This document shows, piece by piece, positions 48,074 to 56,896 of a DNA stretch of 64,000 bases. The position numbers and the translations under genes were made by a program. Under the pieces are notes generated by a model that was not told the origin of the DNA, ran no database searches, and worked only from the letters and a program-made list of their open reading frames with translations. The stretch covers positions 482,544-546,543 of the forward strand of contig NZ_CH672429.1 of NCBI RefSeq assembly GCF_000153025.1, in the 5' to 3' direction. The first letter of the stretch is position 1, and each line of letters begins with the position of its first letter. This stretch comes from Marinomonas sp. MED121. GTDB lineage: Bacteria; Pseudomonadota; Gammaproteobacteria; Pseudomonadales; Marinomonadaceae.

Positions 48074-48776
48074 TTATGTACCCTCAAGTTAGATTTTAAC
48101 TAGCACTACTCACTTTTCACCTTTACTAAGAAAGAAGTAAAAACATGGTGTTTTTTGCTAATTAAAAAGTTTTACCATTTGGTATAATTTTATAAATACC
48201 ATAAGTATTTTTTAAAGGTAAAGTGTTTTTTTAAATAAGAGGAAAAAAGTTTTTATTTAAATTTAGGTTTCAGATAAAAATCACCAATAAAATAAAACTT
48301 AAAAAAAGGCGTTATATTCAGCTTATAAATTATTAGAAAGAATTTGATTTTTAAGGTTTTTTTTATTTTTTTAAACCTTTGAAATTAAAGGCTAAAAAAA
48401 GCGTTTTTGGTGTGTTAAATAGATGAAATAAGAGAAAAGAACACAAGATGATCAAACTTAGGGAAGCTGCGAAAAAGTCCTCCCACCTCAGCGGGTAGAT
48501 AAAAGACTTAAGATTTATGACGAGGGACGCAACTTAATCCTTGCTCTATTGATCAAGCTCTCAACTTATAGATAAAGCTTTAAGGCCAGGCCCTACGGGC
48601 CTTTGTACAATACCTATTCGGCATTTTAGAAAAAATAACACCCTGTGTTGTTACTTCTCGAAAGGTATCTGCACTCACTTTCTATTAATCAAGGGCAAAG
48701 TGGCGCCTTGTTTGACACCTTTCCCCTATACCTTAAAAGAGCAGACTAAGAAGAAATGATTTAATCGCAGGTTCAC
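48074..48776. other. 703-bp regulatory spacer between rutR-like gene and cofG
   Basis: It holds the cofG leader, the RutR-type box (48171-48186), a very AT-rich stretch (about 48187-48430) without genes, and most of element copy C (48459-48779). The AT-rich part may be promoter or bent DNA. Confidence 0.55.
48171..48186. promoter_or_regulatory. RutR-type operator upstream of the F420 operon
   Basis: TTTACCATTTGGTATA matches the known E. coli RutR consensus TTGACCANNTGGTCAA at 11 of 14 fixed positions, including the full ACCA/TGGT core. It lies 98 bp before the cofG start, amid AT-rich promoter-like sequence. Confidence 0.6.
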
Positions 48777-48779
48777 TTA
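48459..48779 (-). mobile_element. Miniature inverted-repeat element, copy C
   Basis: A 321-bp copy in reverse orientation to copy A. The ends are TTAGGGAAGCTGCGAAAAAG on the left and, read inwards from the right, TAAGTGAACCTGCGATTAA. Both outer edges carry TTA. It has about 50 bp more internal sequence than copy A, including an extra GGCCCGTAGGGCC-type hairpin (about 48585-48605). The right edge provides the TAA stop of the regulator gene. Confidence 0.75.
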
Positions 48780-49415
48780 GTCACTTTGGGCGCCTAGTGC
48801 TTTGAGAACAAAATTAGATAAAAATTTTGCCGCAACATCAAAATCATCTGCTTCTAACTTGGTTTTCCCCATCAATAATTGAATTTGAATAGAGAAATCA
48901 GCATAGGTTTGAGTGGATGCCCAGATGGTAAAAAATAAATGTTCTGGTTCGACAGGATCAATAAGTCCTTTTGCTATCCAACGCTTAACCAGCAGTACAT
49001 CTCGCTCAAATTGAGGTTTCAAGTGGCTAACCATATAATCTTTTAGGACTGGTGCACCATTAATAATTTCATGGGCGAACACCTTAGAGGCATCTGGATA
49101 ATCTCTAGAAAGTGCAAGTTTTTCAATGATATAGGATTCAATCACTTGCTTTGGAGATGCATTTTCATCATCACTAAAAACCATTTTTTCAACCCAAAGG
49201 TCGAGGATAACTTGCAGTACTTTATGATAGAGCGCTTCTTTTGAAGAAAAGTAATAAATAAGGTTTTGTTTAGAGATGCCTGCAGAATCTGCCACAGATT
49301 CCATGGATGTGCCACTGAACCCCTTAGTTGCAAAGGCTCTTTCTGCTGCGCGTAAAATTCGATTTTCAAGTAAAACCCGATTACTTGATGGCTTTCGTGG
49401 AGTTTTCATTATCAT
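48777..49415 (-). CDS. RutR-like TetR family regulator
   Basis: A 212-residue repressor. The N-terminal helix-turn-helix ('ILRAAERAFATKGFSGTSMESVADSAGISKQNLIYYFSSKEALY') is TetR type. The C-terminal half ('GLIDPVEPEHLFFTIWASTQTYADFSIQIQLLMG') closely follows E. coli RutR, which binds uracil or thymine and represses pyrimidine-degradation genes. I chose ATG 49415 over ATG 49409 and an unsupported upstream start at 49472. The gene lies between its two likely targets. Both operons carry matching boxes. Its last codon meets element copy C. The ligand is inferred. Confidence 0.85.
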   Translation of the reverse strand: MIMKTPRKPSSNRVLLENRILRAAERAFATKGFSGTSMESVADSAGISKQNLIYYFSSKEALYHKVLQVILDLWVEKMVFSDDENASPKQVIESYIIEKLALSRDYPDASKVFAHEIINGAPVLKDYMVSHLKPQFERDVLLVKRWIAKGLIDPVEPEHLFFTIWASTQTYADFSIQIQLLMGKTKLEADDFDVAAKFLSNFVLKALGAQSD

Positions 49416-49775
49416 CAGACAAAGCGTCCTAAAATATATATCAATGATCCGAAATTGCCGCAAACATAGCATACTTCAGCCTTCCGAAATAGTCGGAGAG
49501 ATAAGTCAACTGAGGAATATTAAGGCTTCACCTTCATCAATTATATTTTCTTTTAATTAAGTAATTCATTAACTAAAGATTAATATTTTTTAATTTATTA
49601 ATTGAATTGAATCCATAGAGTTGATTAACGCTTAAATAAATTTTAAAGTTTATTAACTCTCAACGAGTAAAAAGCTCATCACTTTAATTAAACTTATTCT
49701 TGGCATGAATTTAGCTTTGTGAAATCAGGTTTCAATTAAATATAGAATTTTTGAAATATTTTTTTGAATAATTTT

Positions 49776-49791
49776 TTGACCATTTGGTAAA
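49776..49791. promoter_or_regulatory. RutR-type operator of the pyrimidine operon
   Basis: TTGACCATTTGGTAAA agrees with the E. coli RutR consensus TTGACCANNTGGTCAA at 13 of 14 fixed positions. It ends 1 bp before the TATAAT at 49793-49798, so a bound repressor would block the promoter. Confidence 0.75.
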
Positions 49792-49792
49792 T

Positions 49793-49798
49793 TATAAT
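49793..49798 (+). promoter_or_regulatory. -10 box of the hydrolase-NCS1-dihydropyrimidinase operon
   Basis: TATAAT overlaps the footprint of the RutR-type box. The -35 region is T-rich and not a clear TTGACA. Confidence 0.5.
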
Positions 49799-49921
49799 CT
49801 TAGAGATAAGTTACCTTAAAGCCCCTATTTACCGTGCTTAACACGGAAATATGAACACTTTAATTTATTTTAAATAATGAAAATAAAAATATATAAATTG
49901 AAACTGAGTTGAGGAAAGAAG

Positions 49922-51160
49922 ATGAATGATTTAAGAGTTAACGGTGATCGTTTATGGAGCACATTAATGGAAATGGCACAATTTGGTGCCACAGATAAAG
50001 GCGGCTGTAACCGTTTAGCGGGCACTGACCTAGATCGCCAAGCAAGGGATTTATTTGTTAGTTGGTGCCAAAAAGCGGGGTGTGAGATCAGCGTTGACCA
50101 AATGGGAAACATCTTTGCTCGACGCGAAGGAGCAAACCCATCTCTTCCAGCTGTCGGCACAGGCAGCCATTTAGATACTCAACCTACAGGTGGTAAATTT
50201 GATGGTGTGTTTGGTGTACTTGCCGGTGTAGAAGTACTCAGAACCTTACATGAAAACAATCTTAAAACCCCAACTGCTATGGAATTTTCAGTTTGGACCA
50301 ATGAAGAAGGCTCTCGCTTTCAGCCAGCCATGCAAGGTTCTGGCGTCTATGTCGGGCGATTTGATCTAGAAACAGAACTAAATAAAACCGATGTGAATGG
50401 TATTCGCCTTGGCGATGAACTAGAACGCATTGGTTACAAAGGGAAAGACAAGCCAGGTAGCCGTCATATTGGCGCTTTCTTTGAAACCCACATTGAACAA
50501 GGCCCAATTTTAGAAGATGAAAAGAAGAGCATTGGGGTCGTACGCTTAGGACAAGGTATTCGCTGGTACAATATTAAAATTCAAGGCAGAGAGTCTCACT
50601 CAGGCACCACCCCCATGCACCTAAGACAAGACGCCTTGATTCCAAGCGCTTTAATTGTCAGTGAAATGGAGAACATTGCCAATCGCCACGAGAATGGATT
50701 AGGAACCGTGGGCTATATGGATGTTTACCCTAATTCACGCAACACCATTCCTGGCAGAGTCAGTTTTAGCGCAGACCTTCGTAATCCAGATCCAAAAGTC
50801 CTTGATAAAATGCACCAAGAGCTCCTCTCCTTCTGTAAGCAGCTTTCTTTAGAGCGTAATATAGAAATAGAAATTGATCCTTTTTGGTATTTTGCACCCG
50901 TGGAATTTAACGCCTCTGATGATGTAAAAGCCGCCACTGAAATGCTCGGGTATTCTCATATGGATATTTATGCAGGTGCAGGTCATGACGCTTGTTATAT
51001 GGCAGATCTGGTTCCGACAGGCATGATATTCACCCCTTGCCTCAATGGCATTAGTCACAATGAGGCAGAGTCAACAACCCTAGAAGAATGTGAGGCCGGC
51101 GCAAACGTTTTGCTTCATACCATGCTAGAAGCAAGTAAACGTATTGCTGAGCAGCACTAA
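49922..51160 (+). CDS. Zn-dependent N-carbamoyl amide hydrolase, beta-ureidopropionase/allantoate amidohydrolase family
   Basis: A 412-residue M20-like amidohydrolase. Metal ligands fit the family: His83 in 'GTGSHLDTQ', Asp94 in 'GGKFDGVFG', Glu128/129 in 'WTNEEGSRF', His190 in 'ETHIEQG' and a late His in 'GISHNEAE'. The family covers N-carbamoyl-L-amino-acid hydrolase, allantoate amidohydrolase and beta-ureidopropionase. Next to a dihydropyrimidinase and under a RutR box, hydrolysis of N-carbamoyl-beta-alanine to beta-alanine, CO2 and ammonia is the best guess. No allantoin genes are nearby. SD: GAGGAAAG. Confidence 0.82.
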   Translation: MNDLRVNGDRLWSTLMEMAQFGATDKGGCNRLAGTDLDRQARDLFVSWCQKAGCEISVDQMGNIFARREGANPSLPAVGTGSHLDTQPTGGKFDGVFGVLAGVEVLRTLHENNLKTPTAMEFSVWTNEEGSRFQPAMQGSGVYVGRFDLETELNKTDVNGIRLGDELERIGYKGKDKPGSRHIGAFFETHIEQGPILEDEKKSIGVVRLGQGIRWYNIKIQGRESHSGTTPMHLRQDALIPSALIVSEMENIANRHENGLGTVGYMDVYPNSRNTIPGRVSFSADLRNPDPKVLDKMHQELLSFCKQLSLERNIEIEIDPFWYFAPVEFNASDDVKAATEMLGYSHMDIYAGAGHDACYMADLVPTGMIFTPCLNGISHNEAESTTLEECEAGANVLLHTMLEASKRIAEQH

Positions 51161-51172
51161 AGCCAGCGCTTT

Positions 51173-51200
51173 AATCCCACATAACCTTTTATGTGGGATT
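51173..51200 (+). other. Intercistronic hairpin after the hydrolase gene
   Basis: AATCCCACATAA and TTATGTGGGATT form a 12-bp stem with a 4-nt loop, without a T-run. It may protect or process the operon transcript. Confidence 0.5.
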
Positions 51201-51298
51201 CACCTTTAAGCAGACAAAAGAAGCACCTGACAATAACTAAAAGATTTGCGAATAAGGTAATTTGGTCACATCCAATTAACGATTATGAGGTAAGTGTC

Positions 51299-52786
51299 AT
51301 GTCCAGTAAGTCAGTTAAAGTAGATGATTTTTATGAGCTAGAAGTCAGCTCAGATCTTGAAAGCAGTGATTTTTATAATGCTGACCTTGCACCCACAAAA
51401 GTAAAAGAAAGAACCTGGAATAAAATCAATATTGCGGCGCTATGGGTCGGCATGGCGATTTGTGTCCCCACTTATACACTCGGTGGCGTCTTAACGGCCT
51501 ATTTCGGACTTTCAGTAAGTGAAGCGTTATTAGCCATTTTGTTTGCCAATATTGTGTTGTTATTACCTTTAACACTAAACGCTTTTGCGGGAACTAAATA
51601 TGGTATCCCTTTTCCCGTTTTGCTTCGCTCCTCATTCGGTATTGTGGGTTCTAATATTCCTTGCTTAATTCGAGGTCTTGTCGCCTGTGGTTGGTTTGGC
51701 ATTCAAACCATGTTTGGTGGCCTCGCTATCCATTTATTGCTGTCTTCCTTTTCGGATACATGGGCAAGCTTGGGCTCGGTCGGCGAAGTGATTGGCTTTT
51801 TTATCTTTTGGGCACTTAATATTTTCATTGTGATAAAAGGCTCTGAGTCCATTAAATGGTTAGAAACCCTTTCTGCGCCGCTTTTACTCATTGTCGGTTT
51901 AGGCTTAATGTTTTGGGCCAGCGACAAGGTGTCTTTTTCAGAAGTGTTAGCCATTCCCGCTAATCGTCCTGCCGATGCCGGATTCTGGGGCTACTTCTTT
52001 GCAGGCCTAACCGCCATGGTTGGTTTTTGGGCAACGCTCTCACTTAACATTCCAGATTTTAGTCGTTATGCAAAATCTCAAAAAGACCAAATTATCGGAC
52101 AGGTCATTGGCCTCCCGATTACCATGTTTTTCTTTGCAGCATTAGGTGTTGTACTGACAGCGGCATCGGTAAACCTAGTAGGCGAAACTGTCTCTGACCC
52201 TATTAGTTTAATTGGTAAAATCGACAGCCCTTTTTGGGTAGCGATTGCCATGGTACTGATTATTATCGCCACACTTTCAACAAATACTGCAGCCAATGTC
52301 GTTTCTCCTACTAACGACTTTCAAAACATTGCCCCTAAATACATCAACCATACACGTGGTGTGTTAATGACGGGTGTTGTTGGGATTTTATTAATGGGCT
52401 GGGAGCTAATGAAAAAAATGGGCTGGATCGTTTCTGATGTCAGCGTTGAAAGCATGTACTCAAATTGGCTACTGGGTTATTCCAGTTTATTAGGACCCAT
52501 TGCCGGTATCATGATGGTCGATTACTTCCTCATAAAACGTCAACAACTCGATCTTGTCTCCCTTTATAGTAAAAATAAGCAATATCCACTCTTTAATAGT
52601 GCTGGCTTTATTGCTTTTTGCATTCCTGTTGCCATTACCCTGATCTCATTAAGCTTTGATGTCATTAGCTGGTTCTACACCTATGGTTGGTTTACCGGTG
52701 CTATTTCGGGCGCCATTATTTACTACTTTGTCGCAGGACAGCAACAAAGTCAGACACTGTCGGATGGTGCAACCTCAGCACAATAA
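51299..52786 (+). CDS. NCS1 family nucleobase/hydantoin transporter
   Basis: A 495-residue inner-membrane symporter with about 12 membrane segments. 'FYNADLAPTKVKERTWNKINIAALWVGMAICVPTYTLGG' is the NCS1 entry motif. 'GIPFPVLLRSSFGIVGSNIPCLIRGLVACGWFGIQT' covers the substrate-binding helices. Relatives carry uracil, allantoin or hydantoin with Na+ or H+. ATG 51299 has GAGGTAAG upstream; an open frame back to 51191 adds 36 residues without support and would include the hairpin. It is placed between the two ring-opening enzymes, so it most likely imports their substrate. Confidence 0.88.
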   Translation: MSSKSVKVDDFYELEVSSDLESSDFYNADLAPTKVKERTWNKINIAALWVGMAICVPTYTLGGVLTAYFGLSVSEALLAILFANIVLLLPLTLNAFAGTKYGIPFPVLLRSSFGIVGSNIPCLIRGLVACGWFGIQTMFGGLAIHLLLSSFSDTWASLGSVGEVIGFFIFWALNIFIVIKGSESIKWLETLSAPLLLIVGLGLMFWASDKVSFSEVLAIPANRPADAGFWGYFFAGLTAMVGFWATLSLNIPDFSRYAKSQKDQIIGQVIGLPITMFFFAALGVVLTAASVNLVGETVSDPISLIGKIDSPFWVAIAMVLIIIATLSTNTAANVVSPTNDFQNIAPKYINHTRGVLMTGVVGILLMGWELMKKMGWIVSDVSVESMYSNWLLGYSSLLGPIAGIMMVDYFLIKRQQLDLVSLYSKNKQYPLFNSAGFIAFCIPVAITLISLSFDVISWFYTYGWFTGAISGAIIYYFVAGQQQSQTLSDGATSAQ

Positions 52787-52805
52787 TTCAATTTTAATCA
52801 ATTTA

Positions 52806-52844
52806 GGCACCTAGTCGTCATTTTCATTAGGTGCCCTATTTTTT
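52806..52844 (+). terminator. Terminator/attenuator between transporter and dihydropyrimidinase
   Basis: GGCACCTA pairs with TAGGTGCC, followed by CTATTTTTTAATT. It stands inside the presumed operon, so the dihydropyrimidinase may have lower expression or its own start. Confidence 0.65.
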
Positions 52845-52846
52845 AA

Positions 52847-54307
<1,461 letters not shown>

Positions 54308-54335
54308 TCAAGTTACAACTTAGCAATAACATTAC

Positions 54336-54377
54336 GCCACTCAAATTTAACCTGATTAATTTGAGTGGCTTTTTTTC
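54336..54377 (+). terminator. Terminator of the dihydropyrimidinase operon
   Basis: GCCACTCAAATT pairs with AATTTGAGTGGC, followed by seven T's. A strong intrinsic terminator. Confidence 0.85.
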
Positions 54378-54416
54378 ACTATCGTTTCAATTTAGCTTCA
54401 TTTTAACGGTTAAAGG

Positions 54417-55217
54417 TTATAGCAAGAGAGCGGCAATAATGGCCTCTGGCGCATCTTCTTGCATCAGATGCCCTGAATGAGGAACCAGGGTTAATTGGTT
54501 TTGAGACACCATGTGAGCAAAGCGCTTGCCTTGAGAAAGGGGGATCCATTCATCTTTTTCTCCCCACAATAATTGAATATTCGCCATCGGTTCATATAAG
54601 TTTTCTATCTCATCCGTATAAGCTTGATCCATTTGCGCAATTTGATGATAAAAAGCAGCTTGACCTTCCTTGCCTTGCCAAGGCGCCATATAGACATCAA
54701 GTGCTTCTTTAGTTAGCTCAGAGTACGCCGATGTTTTTAGATACTCCGCTAATAAAGCATTGTGAGCAAACTCTGGCAAACCACTAAACGCCGCTTCATG
54801 TTTGCGCACATGCTGTACAAAAGGAGAACCCCAAGGCGCAATTGCCACAGGGTCAATGATGGTTAACTTGGCATATCGAATGCCATTTAAATAATAAGCA
54901 CGCAGTGCTGTTGCACCACCAAAATCATGGCAAAGCACCTCGGGCGTCACCAGTCCCCATTCATTTAACAAAGCCACCAGCAATCTATTTTGAACTTCAA
55001 GCGAAACATTTTGATGATCAGACTTTTCAGATAAGCCATAACCCAGTAAATCAAAAAAATACACTTTGAATTTGCCTGCTAACAAAGGCGCAATTTTTCG
55101 CCATACCTGTGATGAAAAAGGCGTACCGTGAATAAGGACTAAAGGTGTACCCTCGCCTATAACCCCCCAAGCTACTTTTTGGCCTTCAAAATGAAATCGA
55201 TTAGGTAAATTAAGCAT
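54417..55217 (-). CDS. Alpha/beta hydrolase with Asp nucleophile (dehalogenase/epoxide-hydrolase type)
   Basis: A 266-residue alpha/beta hydrolase. The oxyanion strand 'LVLIHGTPFSSQVWRKIAPLL' precedes the nucleophile elbow 'CHDFGGATAL', where Asp replaces the usual Ser, as in haloalkane or fluoroacetate dehalogenases and epoxide hydrolases. The acid/general-base region is 'LLWGEKDEWIPLSQG' and the His is in 'PHSGHLMQEDAPEAI'. ATG 55217 has GGGAAG upstream; TTG 55229 is possible. The substrate is unknown. It is divergent from the CGNR regulator gene, so the two may form a pair. Confidence 0.82.
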   Translation of the reverse strand: MLNLPNRFHFEGQKVAWGVIGEGTPLVLIHGTPFSSQVWRKIAPLLAGKFKVYFFDLLGYGLSEKSDHQNVSLEVQNRLLVALLNEWGLVTPEVLCHDFGGATALRAYYLNGIRYAKLTIIDPVAIAPWGSPFVQHVRKHEAAFSGLPEFAHNALLAEYLKTSAYSELTKEALDVYMAPWQGKEGQAAFYHQIAQMDQAYTDEIENLYEPMANIQLLWGEKDEWIPLSQGKRFAHMVSQNQLTLVPHSGHLMQEDAPEAIIAALLL

Positions 55218-55310
55218 CTTTCTTCCCAAGAAACCATTAAAATGAATTTAAAGGTTAAAATATTTAAAAAATGACAGCAACCGTTATTTTAGATTAATAG
55301 GTTACAAATA

Positions 55311-55901
55311 ATGTTAGACACACAAAATAGCTTTATTGGTGGGCATCCCATCTTAGACTTTATTAACACGGTAGAAGACCAAGATAAAAACCGATTTAAA
55401 AGCCAGATAGGTGATTGGCAAAGTCTATTAAGTTGGATCGGGGCTTCTCCCTTTTTTAACGCTCATCATAAGATGGTATTAGCTGGCTATGATGAAGCTA
55501 AAGCGAATGCGCTACTTGTCGAACTGCACACAATAAGAGAAGCGCTCTACATTATGTTCAAAGATTTACTATCAAACTCAAGTAACAATGAGATACCAAA
55601 CCAGATCGAATCCAGTATTCAAGCAGCCCTATCCCAAGCATCACTGTTAAGACAGGAAAACCAGTACCAGTGGCAACTCGACACAAGTAAGGCAAACTGG
55701 TTAATAAATACTTTTTACCTCTTATTGGACGATTTTTTAAGAACTCAAGATCTTAGTAAGCTGAGGGAGTGTGGTCGTTGCACCTGGCTATTTTTGAACT
55801 CAGGCAGGGGCCGAGGCAGGCGCTGGTGCAGAATGAACACGTGTGGCAATCGAGAAAAATCAGACTATTTTCGTAAACGACAAACAAAAACAGACGAATA
55901 G
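55311..55901 (+). CDS. CGNR zinc-finger regulator (ABATE domain)
   Basis: A 196-residue probable transcription factor. The N-terminal ABATE-like ligand domain ('GGHPILDFINTVEDQD...DWQSLLSWIG') leads to the C-terminal zinc finger 'CGRCTWLFLN...RGRRWCRMNTCGNREK', containing the eponymous CGNR. Basic residues around it suit DNA binding. It diverges from the alpha/beta hydrolase gene with a 93-bp gap, an arrangement seen for regulator-target pairs. Confidence 0.88.
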   Translation: MLDTQNSFIGGHPILDFINTVEDQDKNRFKSQIGDWQSLLSWIGASPFFNAHHKMVLAGYDEAKANALLVELHTIREALYIMFKDLLSNSSNNEIPNQIESSIQAALSQASLLRQENQYQWQLDTSKANWLINTFYLLLDDFLRTQDLSKLRECGRCTWLFLNSGRGRGRRWCRMNTCGNREKSDYFRKRQTKTDE

Positions 55902-56084
55902 AGAAAAAGAGCCAGCCTAGTCGCTCTAAAACCCTGCTAAAAATGTCAAGATTTTCACATAAAGAGGTAGGAAATAAGAGATTTTGGCTTAGTTTGTGAC
56001 AAAAATGTCACTCTTTCTATTCTACTTAAAATAAGGACTTAACTTTTTGTATAATAGAAAATAGTATTTTTTCAGACTTAACAC

Positions 56085-56113
56085 TTGCAAACCGACCGAT
56101 CGGTTTGTAAACT
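56085..56113 (+). promoter_or_regulatory. Promoter of the TetR gene with embedded operator
   Basis: TTGCAA (56085-56090), a 17-bp spacer and TAAACT (56108-56113). The spacer is filled by the palindromic operator, which fits autorepression. A separate TATAAT at 56050-56055 could serve an alternative upstream start. Confidence 0.5.
56088..56107. promoter_or_regulatory. TetR operator 1 (autoregulatory)
   Basis: CAAACCGA-CCGA-TCGGTTTG has perfect 8-bp arms. It matches the two sites before the RND gene in core CGA/TCGG spacing. Confidence 0.75.
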
Positions 56114-56142
56114 TCATTTTATTCAAGGTATATGGTTTATTT

Positions 56143-56742
56143 ATGTCAAACTCTCGTGATTCAGAAGCAACCCGACGTCATCTTTTAGAGGTGTGTGCTG
56201 AAGAGATGCGCTTGTATGGTTTTAAAGCAGCCAGCCTTTCAAAGATTCTTGAAAAAGCAGAAGTCTCTAAAGGTGCACTTTATCATCACTTTGAAAATAA
56301 GCAGGCTCTTGGCTATGCGGTGTTTGAAGAAGTTTATGCAGAAGAGTACCTGGGACATTGGCGTGAAGCCCTTTCTCATAAGGATATGATAGAAGGCATC
56401 AGACTGATGTTAGATGGCTTCAAAGAGCACTGTTCTATTGATGACATTATGCAAGGCTGCCCCGTAAACAGTGTGTCACAAGAAATGTGCGCCACTGATG
56501 AAGGCTTTCAAAAGTGTACCTCAGATATGTACAAGGCTCATTGCGACTTATTAATGACGGCCATTGAAAAAGGCATAGAGAACAAGCAATTTAAACCGGA
56601 TCTCAAAGTAGAAGAGACGGCTTGGTTTATCATTTCAAGCTTTCAAGGCATTGGGAGCATAGTTAAAAGCTGTCGCTCTAGTGAATGCATGTGGAAACTA
56701 CATGAGTCCTTTATTGAATACTTAAACTCTTTGAGAGTTTAA
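56143..56742 (+). CDS. TetR/AcrR family regulator of the RND exporter
   Basis: A 199-residue repressor. The helix-turn-helix is 'AASLSKILEKAEVSKGALYHHFENKQALGYAVFEE' (about 28-62). The ligand domain holds several Cys ('QGCPVNSVSQEMCA', 'FQKCTSDMYKAHC', 'KSCRSSECMW') that could be redox- or thiol-responsive. It carries its own operator and precedes the RND cassette, whose promoter region has two similar palindromes. The ligand is unknown. Confidence 0.88.
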   Translation: MSNSRDSEATRRHLLEVCAEEMRLYGFKAASLSKILEKAEVSKGALYHHFENKQALGYAVFEEVYAEEYLGHWREALSHKDMIEGIRLMLDGFKEHCSIDDIMQGCPVNSVSQEMCATDEGFQKCTSDMYKAHCDLLMTAIEKGIENKQFKPDLKVEETAWFIISSFQGIGSIVKSCRSSECMWKLHESFIEYLNSLRV

Positions 56743-56769
56743 GACAAATTTAACCCAGATTCCCCTTTA

Positions 56770-56800
56770 TAAAAGCACCATAATTTTGGTGTTTTTATTT
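56770..56800 (+). terminator. Terminator of the TetR gene
   Basis: AAAAGCACCA pairs with TTGGTGTTTT (one G-T), then TTTTATTT. It separates the regulator from the RND transcript. Confidence 0.7.
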
Positions 56801-56809
56801 AAGCACTAA

Positions 56810-56829
56810 CATACCGAACGGTCGGAATG
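56810..56829. promoter_or_regulatory. TetR operator 2, upstream of the RND gene
   Basis: CATACCGA-ACGG-TCGGAATG; 7 of 8 arm bases pair. Same layout as operator 1. Confidence 0.65.
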
Positions 56830-56842
56830 TTTCGATTATTAA

Positions 56843-56862
56843 CATACCGAGCGGTTGGTATA
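56843..56862. promoter_or_regulatory. TetR operator 3, upstream of the RND gene
   Basis: CATACCGA-GCGG-TTGGTATA; 6 of 8 arm bases pair. It is 33 bp after operator 2, about three helical turns, so both dimers could bind one face. Confidence 0.6.
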
Positions 56863-56896
56863 AGTTACATTAACAGCTTTGTAGGAGCAACTCATA

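Larger units (their letters stand above)
49416..49921. other. 506-bp divergent spacer, rutR-like gene / hydrolase operon
   Basis: AT-rich. It contains the RutR box and TATAAT of the hydrolase operon and a small inverted repeat TCCGA-aatag-TCGGA at 49483-49497 upstream of the regulator gene. No gene is seen. Confidence 0.5.

Noticed and set aside
49870..50160. Minus-strand frame across the hydrolase start
   Set aside because: It lies over a conserved coding start and a regulatory region; the translation is without motifs.
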